From assembly GCA_000328365.1 (NCBI GenBank), contig KB309217.1, positions 86,534-150,533 of the forward strand: a DNA stretch of 64,000 bases, written 5' to 3'. The notes under the pieces are model-generated. The model worked only from the letters and a program-made list of their open reading frames with translations, ran no database searches and was not told the origin of the DNA. The translations under genes and the position numbers were made by a program. Below are positions 1-12,063 of the stretch, in pieces. Source of the stretch: Capitella teleta. Lineage: Eukaryota > Annelida > Polychaeta > Capitellidae. Every line of letters starts with the position of its first letter. The first letter of the stretch is position 1.

Positions 1-401
1 TACAAAATATTAAATATAACAATTGTTTCTCACATCAAAAAGTGTTCAAAAAGCTTCCAAGAGACAAAAGTAGGTCAAGATTTATTTATGGCGCTTAAAG
101 AGGAGGTCAGAGGAGGTGAGCTACGATACTACACTGATACCAGGTAGGGAAAACAACACAAGGGAAGGGAAGAATGAAGGGAAGAGATGGTCCCGAATAG
201 AAGAGAGTGAGATCATGATTTAGTTATCATTTTGATGTCCGTATATTTACCCACAAAACACAATATCAAAATTTATAAAAAAAAAAAAAAAAAAAAAAAA
301 CACAATGGCGAGCGACGGATCTCAAGAAGCAAGGGTAGATGTTGCGTCATCTTTTTCCCGTAATAATTTAACCATCTGCAGGAGGAGGTGGGTTCTCTTT
401 C
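1..401. other. 3' flank of the PEDS1 gene
   Basis: There is no coding signal. It holds the probable 3' untranslated region of the minus-strand desaturase gene, with a reverse-orientation AATAAA at 81-86 and a long A run at about 277-300. Confidence 0.5.
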
Positions 402-3400
402 TTACGAGGTCTTCTTCGCCCAAGCGAGGTCATCATCCCTCGGTTTATTTCCGGTGGTTTTCTCGATGAGGTTCTCGAAGAACGTCCAGAAACCGATGGC
501 TTCCAGGGGATGGTTGAGCCAGCCGGTGGTGATGCAGAAGTAGGTCTCATGGGGAGACACGTGGTGGATGCGATGGTGCTTGCGTGGAAGGATGATCTTC
601 AGGTCTTGCAGGATGGTGATGTACCAGGGCAGGCCAAAGTACGTGTGAGACCATTTGTGGATCTACCAAAGAGAACTATTGTTATTAATATGTATTCGCA
701 TAAGTTATTGTCCCTGGGCGATATGATTCGCTGCCGATCTTACTCGACGTCTCGTGCATAAAACTTTAGCTTCCATATAAGGCGATCGGCAATCTCGATT
801 CGAGGCCGACCGCCTCCGATGATAAACACGGGAAAATCGAAGTATCATAAGGAGTTCGGCAATCCTCGGCAACACTCGGAGGAGACTCAACACGTGACCT
901 CTCGCGAACGTAAACAAGAGAATATATTAGCCGAGCAACTTCTCACTTCAATTTTGCGCGAATAGACTGATTATTACAGGATGCTACGAATGCACTCACA
1001 TCACTCATCAGCAACACTTGTAGCAAGGGATCATTACTCATTAGCAAGAGGTGCTTATTATTCAGACGTTCCTGAGTGACATCCACGGCTCAAGACGACG
1101 CTCTTATCTCAGGAGTGAAATCCAAAGCTGTTGCTTTTATGGAATTCTTCATAGGATTTCCCAATTATAACTCCTGACAGCCTCTTCATGCCTTATTTCC
1201 CAGATGAAATGTTCAGTTCAGACTCACAACAAATAGTAACCGGTAGTTATCTAACAAGGGTCGTTCAGGACCGAATTGTCCCAGTGCTCAGCAAAGTCTA
1301 GTTTCAGAGGTGAATTTAGCAGAAGTCATTCTTCAACTACCGATCAACATTCACACGGTAGAACTTGGTATTTTGCTTAATGGTATGTAAAAAAAACTCG
1401 AGTCTAAGAACTGTGTCTCCCCAAGTGAGATCATGCATCAAAAAATAAAATATTTAATTAAATAAAAATTCACCTGATTCGTGAAGCTGATGAAGATTGC
1501 GAGGAGAAAGACAAACATTTCCCAGTTGTACGTTTCCTGAATCTGCGCTGGGGAGTACGTGAGGAACTTGTAGGCCATGAAAGCCAGGAAAGGAACCGTC
1601 ACAGCAAAGTTGTCGCCATTTGTCTCAACAAAGTCATGTCTGGTGATGGCGGTGGGGTCGATATGGTGTTCTCTGAATGGACGGATGAACGCCTGCAATG
1701 GTCAAGTAATTAGGTCAATATTATGTTATTGGGTCATCGTTATTAGCAACAGTGAGCAAAGAGCAGGAGGATTAGTTATGAGAACTATTTCGTGAAGGTT
1801 AATAACTTTGATACAATAGATAAAACAAAACAATGCATTGCATAAGAATCAAGAAGGTTTGTTATCTGTGCTTATCTGCACATTTCAGGCGACACGTGTT
1901 GACCCTAGATTATGAAAACATCACGACGCAATTCATTGAAGAGCGACGTGAGATATCTCGTAACTCAACAGCACAGTAATTGAGATAATTCTTAACATAT
2001 GTCATATGACTCATATCAAACATGAATTCCTACTTAAATCAAGTATTATATTTGGTTAAGAACTAAGCATAAAAATGAGAAAAAAAAAAAAAATTAAAAA
2101 ATCCAACATGATCTAGAATGGAACCACTTGAATATCAACTCACAGATATACGAAAATAAAGATTGCCATAATTAGCCCAATGGCACTCACTATAACACAC
2201 AAGACAGGAAAATCAAAGAAATATAATTAATGTTATAGAACACCATACGATGAAAACAAACCTTGCCAAAGACGGGAATATCGACGGAGCCCCAGGTATC
2301 GGCCGCCCAATGAACGAGGCCACTGAAGAAGTCAGCCGTCATCATGCCCAACACTTATATGAGAAGAGAAACAGATTCAGCGTTCATGAAATATCACAGG
2401 AAACTCACATCCAGCGATCAAAATCACTTGCCAGTTCTGCCAGCGGAAATTCACCATCAAATGATATCCATTGAAAGCAATTAAAACAAGACTGGCCGCC
2501 AGACAGATGATCTCTTGTACACGTTTCCCTGTGTGGCAGAAAAACAGAATGTTTAACAATTAGTGCAACGAAAATTATTAATTTATTATTATTAATTATT
2601 AATTCTATTAATTCTATTAATTATAATTATTAATTAATTACAAATTATTAATTCTATGTTAATTGTATGATAATACATAACAAATAACAATATAATAAAT
2701 AAATAACAAAATAAATAAATATAAATAAAACAATAAATATAAACAAATATAAATAAAATAAATAACAAATATGGTATGACATCAGAGCATGTGGCAATAA
2801 TCCCGTATAGAAGTGACTGATGCAATCATCTCATGACTAAGTGATGAGAGACAATGAGTGAGCTTTGTATACTGTTACATAATACCTCATTGGGGATGCA
2901 GTTACAATCACAGCTCATAGAATTCCCACTGGACAAGTGCATTGCGCTGCTATATTGTACGCTGATAATACCATTAATTAAAAATCATAAATAATTAGTA
3001 TGTTGGCAAACATATTGATACAGACCGACCTGCCTGATTATGCAGGTAGATTATATATAATTAAAAACTGTTACTGTATTATCTTTCATAATGATTAGCA
3101 CAGAAAGAAATAAATTGGGCGAGGTCTGAGAGTTCTGAGACCCATGGCGTCTCGCAGCCTCGCTGCAGTATGTCAATCAGCTTCTGATTTGAAATACAAT
3201 TCTCGAATTCAAGTTACGTAACTTAAATAATTAACACAGATCTTCATATATTATAATCACGATAAAAATTATCAATGGTAATAACCATGTAGGTATGGTT
3301 ATGGATCAAGTAGAAGACTTATCACATCAATTGCAAAATTCTGTGAGATCTTACACAAGAATAACTAGATTGACAAATCCAAATCCATTTTGGTTGAAAT

Positions 3401-4434
3401 CAGCCAAGAATAACAATCTGCATAGGAAGTGACTAAAGTTACAGACCTGTAATCCCAAGTTACAGACCTCAAAATTAAGCCCAGGAAAGCATCTGTGTTA
3501 ATTGTATGCATAATAAAATTACAATAACCGAGTCTCCACTCCAATTTTTGTGGGTGATCATTTGCACTAAAACATTATAAGAAAACAAGACCACATTAAC
3601 CCAATGACAATTTGGATCGTTATGATCTTCACGATGATGACATCATTTCCCACCATTTTTCCAGTGAGAAGAATTTGAGAATCACTACTTTTCTATGTTT
3701 TTTTTAATGATACAAGGTGATCGAGTCATTTTGTTTGATATTCTTCTTATGCATCCATTACCAACTTAAGACTGCATGCATGAGTATGTTGATAGTCTGT
3801 TTGACTTAATAAGGAATTTCCAACATCAGGTCTGTAAGTTTAACAACATGTCAGACTCATGTCTAAGGATTACAGGTCTGTAACTTTATAACTTGCCATT
3901 TGCATAACCTTATGACATGACAACTTCACCATTAGAAGCAACATTCCTCAAATTATATTTAAAATGTTCACGGCCTAATCAAGCCTACGCATGCGCTATT
4001 GGATTGGATCATTAGTCTTAAACGACCGTGACGACGTGTTTAGGCTAGCTTAGTTGCTAAAATTGAAAAAGGAAAATTCACTAGTCATTATCATTTGCAC
4101 GTTCAAAGCTGATCGCGTAACCATGGGTGACAGGATACCCAATGGATCGGTTCTACACATCAGATATGGCCGGCTGACAGAGCTCGATAAACAACGGGAA
4201 GAGAAGGATCGGAGTGACAGAGGTGACATAAGATGTGACTGGCATCACGTATCAGACAGCATACATACCGAATGTGTACTGCGATGCAAGAGCCTTCGCT
4301 CCGGCGTGCTGAGGACCCCATCTCGCCACCCCCTCGATCTCAGGGGTGTGCGAAACACTCGTCTCGTTGTTCTGGTTGGGGTCCTCCTCCGGCATGGAGT
4401 TGGAGATGATCTCCGTCTCGCTTTTCCCTGCCAT
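402..4434 (-). CDS. PEDS1: Plasmanylethanolamine desaturase (TMEM189/CarF family), 5 exons
   Basis: Exons (transcript order) 4434-4269, 2528-2409, 2353-2262, 1692-1474 and 662-402 join in one frame to 285 aa, the usual length of the family. The protein closely follows human TMEM189, which I recall: [16 protein letters not shown] near the N-terminus, [18 protein letters not shown] in the middle, then [20 protein letters not shown] and [20 protein letters not shown]. The histidine clusters (REHH, RHD, KWSH, HHRIHH, SPHE) are those expected to bind the di-iron centre. The family introduces the vinyl-ether bond that converts plasmanyl to plasmenyl ethanolamine (plasmalogen) in the ER membrane. 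Membrane helices are visible around [16 protein letters not shown] and [11 protein letters not shown]. Start: the ATG at 4434 has no upstream candidate that improves similarity. A reverse AATAAA lies at 81-86. No ubiquitin-conjugating fusion (as in human TMEM189-UBE2V1) is seen. Function is from the family, structure from the sequence. Confidence 0.95.
2577..2770. repeat. AT-rich low-complexity tract (TTAATTAT / AAATAAAT)
   Basis: This run of ATTAATTATT followed by AATAAATATAAAT units lies inside PEDS1 intron 1. It has no coding content; the ORFs crossing it are artefacts of base composition. Confidence 0.8.
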
Positions 4435-5483
4435 TTCTCGGCTCGACTCCGCTTCGATCGTCTCCAGCTGAGCACCGGAAGTATCACCTGATTGACAGCG
4501 TTACGGGCATATGAAAGAGAGGAACGCTGATTGGCCGAGAGAGATATCCATGAATATTCATGTTTTTGAATATGTAAATATTAATTGTGTGCTTATGATG
4601 GCTCGGGGACAAGTGCCTGTGGTTATGTAAGCACCCTTTATAGCGCCAAATGCAGGGAAAATCAGTATTGCACGCACCTTTGGAGGTATTTTCCCGCTGC
4701 AGGTCTATATTGCATAATTATATTAAATCTACGATTTACACCAGAGATAGACTGGCCCATTTGAGGGGTGCCAGGTTGAGACTGAATTTCATGAGATATT
4801 TAATGTTTAATTTACCTTAATTAACACGCAAACGTTATGGCATATATAATGATATTGTATGAATTAAGACAAATTGTACCAAGCAAATTACGAGAAGGAC
4901 CGCTTAAGATTTATTTGATAGCCGTGTCATGTTGTTTATACATTATGTTTATTATAATTGTTATACTATAAAGACTATATTGCATATGAATATAATTTAT
5001 GTGTCGTTATGATACAGGTGGGCGGGCGGGGGAGGGGTGGGGAATTGTATGCGATATCAAGGTTGTGCTTGGGAACACGCAGGATCCAGCAATTCCAGTT
5101 ACAGTGCAGTTGCCCCACCCACGAGGCCACGCCATTCTACCTGGCTCCTGAACAGTCAACGTCATCCTGCAACGAAGCACAATCCACGGCGGAATGAGAG
5201 CTCTCTGCTCAGCTGGAACATCTCGAAGCTCCACACTTCAGAGTCAACGCCCATCAACGCCAATGTTTTTATTGAGATTTTGTCGTTGAAAAAGCCATAA
5301 TTAACAATCTAAAATTCTGAATGGCGATGAACAGATGAATAGGCAGGCATACCCGGTACTACAATTATTAATTAAGTACCATTACATAGTATATTCAACA
5401 AATAATAGTACTGTATATGCATAATACAGTGTACACTGTCCGCATATACTACATTAATTTTATGTTTATTCCGCATAATTCAA
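4435..5483. other. Upstream flank of PEDS1 with an unassigned coding-like island
   Basis: This is the likely promoter side of the minus-strand PEDS1 gene; no TATA box is obvious. Around 5010-5300 the base composition turns GC-richer and frames stay open on both strands. On + an acceptor-like ttatgatacag precedes it, and one frame reads VCDIKVVLGNTQDPAIPV before a stop; on - one frame reads WGNCTVTGIAGSCVFPSTT. I cannot place either in a family or give it good splice sites on both sides, so I do not call an exon. Confidence 0.3.
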
Positions 5484-5750
5484 TTAAAGGGATGGGGAAC
5501 TGAATTTTAAGTGATATTCTATTGACTCATAACACCAATTGATAGCATTCCGTGATATGACGAGGCCCATTGTAAAAGATGGGAAACTCGGTGTTTCATC
5601 ACAGCTCCTGACGTCACGCCTAATTAGCAATATATCTCCCGCGAAATCGTTAGGGATGATATTCCTTGTGTGGGCCAGACATAGGAATCATTTTTGGTGC
5701 ATCAAATAACGAATCAAAGTCCATTTTTAACCAGTTCTCCCTCCCTTTAA
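5484..5750 (+). mobile_element. Short internally deleted copy of TTAA-flanked DNA element (family T)
   Basis: The element is bounded by TTAA at 5484-5487 and at 5747-5750. Its ends are inverted repeats: AAAGGGATGGGGAACTG on the left and, read in reverse, AAAGGGAGGGAGAACTGG on the right. It matches the longer copy at 48425-49117, but the segment corresponding to about 48477-48917 is missing, with a clean junction near 5557/5558. A third copy lies in reverse at 18834-19443. It carries no transposase, so it is non-autonomous. The TTAA flank suggests a piggyBac-like or other TTAA-targeting family, but the terminal bases are not the classical piggyBac CCC, so the superfamily stays open. Confidence 0.75.
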
Positions 5751-5764
5751 CCGATACGTTTGAG

Positions 5765-7344
5765 AAATACTTGGATCCGGTTGATGAAAGAAACGAGTTC
5801 GAAAAGGTCGATTTTAAACATGGTGATGAGTGCCAAGTAAAATCGCCAATCCTGCATGTTGGCTACCACCAGGCGAGTCCACCATGATTTGGTCAAATTC
5901 AATTTGGTCCCCAAAGAGTGTGACGCACTTTCAATTAAGGATATGACGCAGAGCACTATTAGCACTGAGAATTACCGGATGTGTGAAACCGTATTCCTCT
6001 CACGATGCGCATCGCGCCATTCCAATTATGTCACAGACCACTGTGTCCTCTAGATGGCCGAAGATTGGCCTTCCGCCAAGACCCTTCAAAACGTGGCTGG
6101 AATTCTACAAATACGTGCTACCACCCCCTGGACCCGGTCACACCGGAGTGCATAGATATTACTACGCTTACCTGGATGATTATAACTTATGGGAGTCGAC
6201 CACAACGGAAGGGGCGCCACCTGACGTCCGTACTTACGACTTCAACCTGGATGAGGAACATGCAGGTATATTTGTTTATATACATCTGTACTTCGTTTTA
6301 TTTCGTACCGTAGCGCGGTATACTTTCATTTGTTTGCAGCTTTACTAGATTCCTTGCTACATGTATATGCTAGTAATACGTATACGTGTACAGACTATTT
6401 TGAAGTCCTGACTTCATGATCCACTCTATAGAATGGAGAGATGGCTTCGCCTCAGAGCAATTATTCAGTTACGGAATCCCTTGGCCATCATATATCTGAG
6501 CATAACCCCTCCTGATCCCTTAAATCGCTCATTCGAATTTTTCATGAGACCACCTTTTGCGTTCTTCATCCAATCAAGGACGAGCTAAATATCACGTGAT
6601 CATAGTCTCAGAAGTGAATAATAAATAAACTGCAATTATGTTTATAAGAATTGCAGAACACGTGACACTCGATATAAAGTCAGCATACTACTGCATATAA
6701 ATGTATACAAAATTTCACACTTTTCAAGAGTCTAGCAATTCACGACAATTCTTGTATCAATTACAGACTTCAAAGTGCAGAAACATCCTGTGTTGTACGG
6801 TGTTCTGGGCGCCGTTGGAGCGCTGGCGCTCATCGTCGCCATCTTAGTGTCTGTTTATTGCTGGAGAAGATTCAAACGAAGACGCAGCGAGAGGTCAGGA
6901 GAAGAAAGACACGCCCACCTCACAGGTTGGCATTATTCACAATGGCTAACATCAGTCAATTTATACGTGGATTAATTTACAACAGAAGCTCGTCATATAC
7001 AGCAGGATGACGAGAGCCCTAGATACGAAGCCTGTCTCCTGCGAAAGGAGCCCGATCACGCCAATACCTACACGACGATTGCCAAGACCGATGACCTCAA
7101 TAAAACCATGTCGCTGACCGCTGAGTTGCAAATCGACGCTTATGACACACATCAACAACTGCGCACGGTGAGAGAAACAGACCACGTGACGAGTGCAGCC
7201 ACGGAGCCTGTTTATGAGAATCAAGATGGATCTGATGAATATATTGGTTGCGACGCGGTTTATTACGTGAACGACATTGGAGGAGGAAGAGTTGCAACAC
7301 CAGAGACGGATTATGACATTGTCACGCCATTGAAGATCCACTGA
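5765..7344 (+). CDS. Single-pass membrane protein with tyrosine-motif tail, 5' end not found
   Basis: Three well-supported exons, 6037-6265, 6767-6925 and 6986-7344, join in frame (248 codons plus stop). A further possible exon, 5765-5836 (KYLDPVDERNEFEKVDFKHG), is phase 0 at both ends and fits before 6037. The 6037 exon is proline/tyrosine-rich and presumably extracellular. The next has a membrane helix (VLYGVLGAVGALALIVAILV) followed by a basic stop-transfer run, WRRFKRRRSER. The last is a cytoplasmic tail with many tyrosine motifs: NTYTTI, PVYENQ and YVND (both fit YxN, the Grb2 SH2 type) and TDYDIV (ITIM-like). No signal peptide exon was found, so the 5' end is missing. I do not recognise the family; a tyrosine-phosphorylated receptor or adaptor is an inference. 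An AATAAA lies at 7713-7718. Confidence 0.65.
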
Positions 7345-9429
7345 GAACGATTTAATGAATGCATAATTATAGCTGTGAGGTTGAGTTGGTAATGAACGTT
7401 ATGACTCTTGTCACTTGTGGTGTGATCTTTGACGCAAGTCCAGCAGACGAGAAATGATTACGTTATGTTGCTCTTCTCGACCACTTTCTACAGATTGCCT
7501 GAATAGACATACTTACTTGCAACGTAATAATTATGTGCTTCGTTTCTTCATAAATTCGACCTTCTGTTTTTATGAATAATGATTTATTTCAAACACGAGA
7601 AATTAGGTAAATGAATGACTCCTGATTCAGGAGTGATTCATTTGCACTGGTCAAGACACTGCAGACAATTTCATGCACACAATTGCTTTTAACTCACACA
7701 CAATGCAATTAAAATAAATAATAGAAAAAATATACAGGGGTAATTGCACTGCTTTTTTTTTCAATTTCTTTTATAATATAATATATTATATTTTATTATA
7801 TATATATATTTTTTTTCGTCTGTGAGATAATGAGATCTTCGTGAGAACATTGACCTGGTACGTGTCATCCTCTGATAGCGAAGTGCATGGTGCAAAATTA
7901 ACTGTTCTGCTCTTCTCAGACGGGAAAAAAAAAATCCACTTTTTAGAAAAGTTGATAAGAGTAACAAAAAACGATGAGAAAAAAAAATATGCTTGTACGC
8001 TTCTCTCTTGAAAAAGAGTGTAAAAAAGAAACAACAAAATCACATGCAACAAAGTGGATCATAGTGTAAGCTATAGACTGATGGGTGATTCCTAGATGCG
8101 TCAAATTATTATAATTTATGCAGCGCCATTCATTTGCGATGATTTTATTTTGAGATGCGGATGTCCGTGGTAGCTGCCCGCGAATTGGAGTGCTTCATGA
8201 CTGCAAGAGATGTGCTGCTCGAATCGCTCTGAATACAAGTATCCAAGAGTACACACGCCGATTGTTTTATATTACGTGCAATGCACTTTGAGTTCACTCG
8301 AACCATCCACTCATCCAGGGTTTCAGACGTCGGGTGAAATCTCCAGTTCGGTTGTTTCGTAATCTCATTACAAACTAACAGGATGGAAAGTGATCTGTCA
8401 CCATTGGATGTGGTCATGTGACTGAGGTGGATTTCAAAACACAAAAGATACACATCATGGCCACGAGGATGTTGGAGCCTCAATAGCAGGATACCTTTCA
8501 CTGACATTACAAGTTTCTTTGAGATTCATTCTCCAGATGACAAACGTTATCGCACTGGAGGAAATTCAGGCAATGAGGAATCCGGATCTAATTAGAAAAT
8601 TCCCCTCCGGGTTTTACCCTCAGTTATTTTCGGATTACTGGTGTGTTTGCAAATTGAAAAATATTAGAAAAGAAAAAAAGAAGTAAGATATTATTCACAA
8701 GACATTTAGCATATACTAGTAGTCTGAAAATGCAATGAAAGTTTATTCAAATTTGAGTTGAAAAATCGGATCAGCTATAATGTTTTTTCTTCTTCTTCTT
8801 CTTGACCGAGTATATTTTTGGCTTTGTTAAGTATGTTGAAATAAATATTGACAATTTTCGCATTTCCTGTTCGTTACTTAGTGTACTGAAATTAATGCTA
8901 TACTTCAGGTATAAAGTACCACAATGGACAGTATAATGCACGCATACTGTGTAGTATTCAGTATTGTATACTTTACCAATGTACTAGTATAATATTTAAC
9001 CACGGGCAGCGTGACCTCGTGACCCGTGTAAGATATACGACATCATGTTCCACCATTGGGCGTATCAATTTAAAGGAGCTAACATCGTGGCTCATCTCCA
9101 GTAGATATTCCCTTGTTGTAAAAACCAGAATTAAAAAAACAACATATTGCGGACGCCAATTCGATTCACTACTAAAGAACTCACTGGGTCAATTGACAGG
9201 TCCGTAATTATGCACCAAGTGCTTCGATCAATACACACTGACACGGTAAGTATGCCATACACCTGACAAGAAGAGCTGATTGAGGCATATACCTCGACTA
9301 CAGAAGGTCAAGTTATGAGCTTTAAAACATGGACCCGATAAAAGAGACGATTGCTGGCGCACATGCTTATCGATTTGGGAGTAGCAGCTCTTTATAGCGC
9401 AGGCGACACCCAGCGGACTGAGCCCTGCC
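7345..9429. other. Intergenic stretch between the membrane protein and the phosphagen kinase
   Basis: It starts with the 3' untranslated region of the upstream gene (polyadenylation signal 7713-7718), then an AT microsatellite near 7780-7812. A 120-codon minus-strand ORF at 8145-8507 lacks any recognisable domain or splice context. Nothing else is supported. Confidence 0.4.
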
Positions 9430-9436
9430 TATATAG
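9430..9436 (+). promoter_or_regulatory. Probable TATA box of the phosphagen kinase gene
   Basis: The sequence TATATAG lies 112 bases before the chosen ATG at 9548. A start about 30 bases downstream would give a 5' UTR of roughly 90 bases, plausible for this strongly expressed gene class. It is a motif match only. Confidence 0.4.
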
Positions 9437-9547
9437 CTCACAGCATTCAACGGTCACCTTCAGTCTCGTCTCTGGCTGTTGAAGGTGAGGAGGTCTTTCT
9501 CAATCGTCGATATATTTTTCTTGATTTCTCCTCAATCAGTTGCGATC

Positions 9548-12063
9548 ATGGCTCAATTCGCTGGGAAGTTTATGTCCACTCGCACCGCCTTGGGTGCTGC
9601 CGGTGCCGGAGCAGTGGCCGCTCTGTGGTACACGGATAGCACTGTACAGGCGAGGAATTGGCATTCCAAGAACCACCTCAAGTATCCCGCCTCTGCCAAC
9701 TACCCGGATCTTGGGTGGCATAACAACCGAGTGAAGGACCATCTGACCCCTGCGGTAAGGTCAATTCCATCCCCGGAATGACACGTGTGATTCTGACGCT
9801 ATTCGTACGTGTGTAGCACGCCGGTCGTTATGTCTGCGTGTAAGTGATGGTTGTCATGTATGGCAATGTTTCATACCGCGCCGATTGAATATTATAGCGA
9901 ATATTATCTGCTGTCGTGCATATTGTACAAATTGTGCAGCTAACAGTCATTCTATCTATAATTCGTACGCTGCTGCGACACAATTGCACTCTCGTGACCT
10001 CGAGCAGAAAGAAAGACAGGCTTTGAAACAGACCCCGCGCTCGTAAGTAGGTCAGTTCAAAGGTCGTAATATCGCTGTCTGAAGGGAGAAAAATTGGGAG
10101 AAAAATGGATAAAATGTGTTGAGATGTCTGCCGCGTGTTTCCCCCACACGTACGCAAGGGACGCTCCATATTGTGTGTACACAAGACATCCATATCATGT
10201 TTCGATTTTGGTATTTTAGAGGTCATTCGTTAATTCGCAGCCTTGGGTCGTTACTAAGATCGACGCTGGACCGTTATCAAAGTTTACGTAATCTTACTCA
10301 GTTACTGAGATTGGATTTGCTGGCGAGGATTAAACATGGGCCACTGCTTTGCCTTATGTCTGACCTTGTCGGGATTAAAGTCGCTGGCATTAATGCATGT
10401 TATTGACTGGCGTCAATGGACGAATGATCGAATTGAAAGATGCACGATGTGCTTGCATTTTCTTATTAACTTAGGTCCACAGGCGGCTCGAGTTTTGAGT
10501 TGTTTACATTTCCTGTCTCGTCTACTATGACCGAGATTTTTCTCCTGTTCGCTGGCGCTCCTATGTTAACCTATGGTAATCCTCTGGTCATGAAAATGCC
10601 GGCATATTTGTATCTCTAAGATACCAGAGTATAACCAAGTACTGTTAATGCTTTGTTTAGTTAGGATGACCTAATTATTCCATGCAGACGATGAGCATAG
10701 CACTCGGTGCCCTTTTCGTGACCTTTTTCCGTTTTCTCGCCTGATCAGTGTCGCTTGCATTCATAACGCACCCATTTTGTCTCCTTGCAGATGTACTCCC
10801 GTCTTAGGGACAGAGTAACCCCTAACGGAGTGACCTTTGACCAGTGCATCCAGGCCGGAGTGGACAATCCCGGATCACCCACGAGCAAGACCATCGGTCT
10901 TGTTGCCGGAGACGAAGATTCATACCACGTGAGATCATAACGCATTCATTGATAAATCATAACGTCCCTCTTTCAGATGTACTCTGAGCTCTTCGATAAA
11001 ATCATCTCCGATAAACACGGCGGTTACAGCCCAGAAGACAAGCACATCACCGATCTTGACCCCACCAAGGTCTGTTCCTGCGCTTTCTTAAGTCGCCTCT
11101 GACTACTTCTCTTTTTTTAGCTCCGTGGCGGAAACTTTGATTCTAAATATGTCAAATCATGCCGCGTGCGAACAGGGCGCAGCGTGCGAGGCCTCTGCCT
11201 GCCGCCCACGATGTGCCGAGCGGAACGACGCGAGGTGGAGCGCGTCCTTCAGGAGGCTCTTGGCCGTCTGGATGGTGATCTGCTGGGAAAATACTTCTCC
11301 CTGAAGAAACTCACAGATGCTGAGAAGCAGCAGCTCATCGATGTAGGTCAAATGAAGCGATCCTGTGACCTAATTTTGATTATACTTTTGTTCTCTCCAG
11401 GATCACTTCCTGTTCCAGAAGCCATCTGGAGCTCTCCTGCTTGCCTCTGGGATGGCCCGTGACTGGCCCGATGGTAGGGGAATCTGGCACAACAACCAGA
11501 AGTCTTTCCTCGTCTGGATCAACGAAGAGGATCACGTTCGTGTGATTTCCATGCAGAAGAACGGCGACCTTCGCCAGGTGTTCACCAAGTTCTGCAACGG
11601 TCTCTCGCTGATTGAGCAGAAATTGAAGGAGACCGGCTGGGAGTTCATGTGGAACCCTCACCACGGCTACATCACCACTTGTCCCAGCAACTTGGGAACC
11701 GGTCTCAGGGCATCAGTGCACATCAGGCTAGAGTTCTTGGCAAAGGTGAGGAGGGTTAATATCGCGTGAGGATTTCTGTAGTGCTGATTTGTGGTGTTAA
11801 TGTTATTTATTTAATAATAAATTTCGTTTTTCCAGCACCCTAAATTCGGAGAAATCCTGAAGAAGTTTCGCCTGCAACAGAGGGGCACTGGTGGAGAACA
11901 CACCGCTGTCGTTGATCACACTTACGATATATCCAATTCCGAGCGACTGGGAAAATCTGAGGTTCAATTGGTGCAACTTCTGGTCGACGGAGTCAATGCT
12001 TTGATCGATATGGAGAAGCGTCTTGAGAAGGGAAAGAAAATTGATGATCTGCTTCCCAAGTAG
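9548..12063 (+). CDS. Mitochondrial creatine-kinase-type phosphagen kinase, altered substrate pocket
   Basis: Six exons, 9548-9754, 10791-10928, 10977-11069, 11121-11342, 11401-11745 and 11836-12063, all with phase-0 junctions, give 410 aa. The first ~35 residues form a mitochondrial presequence ([15 protein letters not shown]-like, with Arg/Lys), and the rest follows mitochondrial creatine kinase: [40 protein letters not shown], and [10 protein letters not shown] with reactive Cys314. It transfers phosphate between ATP and a guanidino compound, expected in the mitochondrial intermembrane space. Creatine-pocket positions differ: NPGHPFI of creatine kinase is NPGSPTS here (Ser98, Ser101 for His66, Ile69 in muscle enzyme numbering), and the Val325 equivalent is Glu356 (RGTGGEHTA), as in arginine and other guanidine kinases. 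Substrate is therefore uncertain. An in-frame ATG at 9479 exists, but 9548 gives the family-like N-terminus. An AATAAA lies at 12262-12267. Confidence 0.93.

Noticed and set aside
4054-4491. 145-codon plus-strand ORF
   Set aside because: It is the antisense shadow of PEDS1 exon 1 and has no family resemblance.
8145-8507. 120-codon minus-strand ORF
   Set aside because: No domain, no splice context, and composition like neighbouring intergenic DNA.
9479-9547. Upstream in-frame ATG of the phosphagen kinase
   Set aside because: It adds hydrophobic residues with no family counterpart; the ATG at 9548 gives the usual short mitochondrial presequence.
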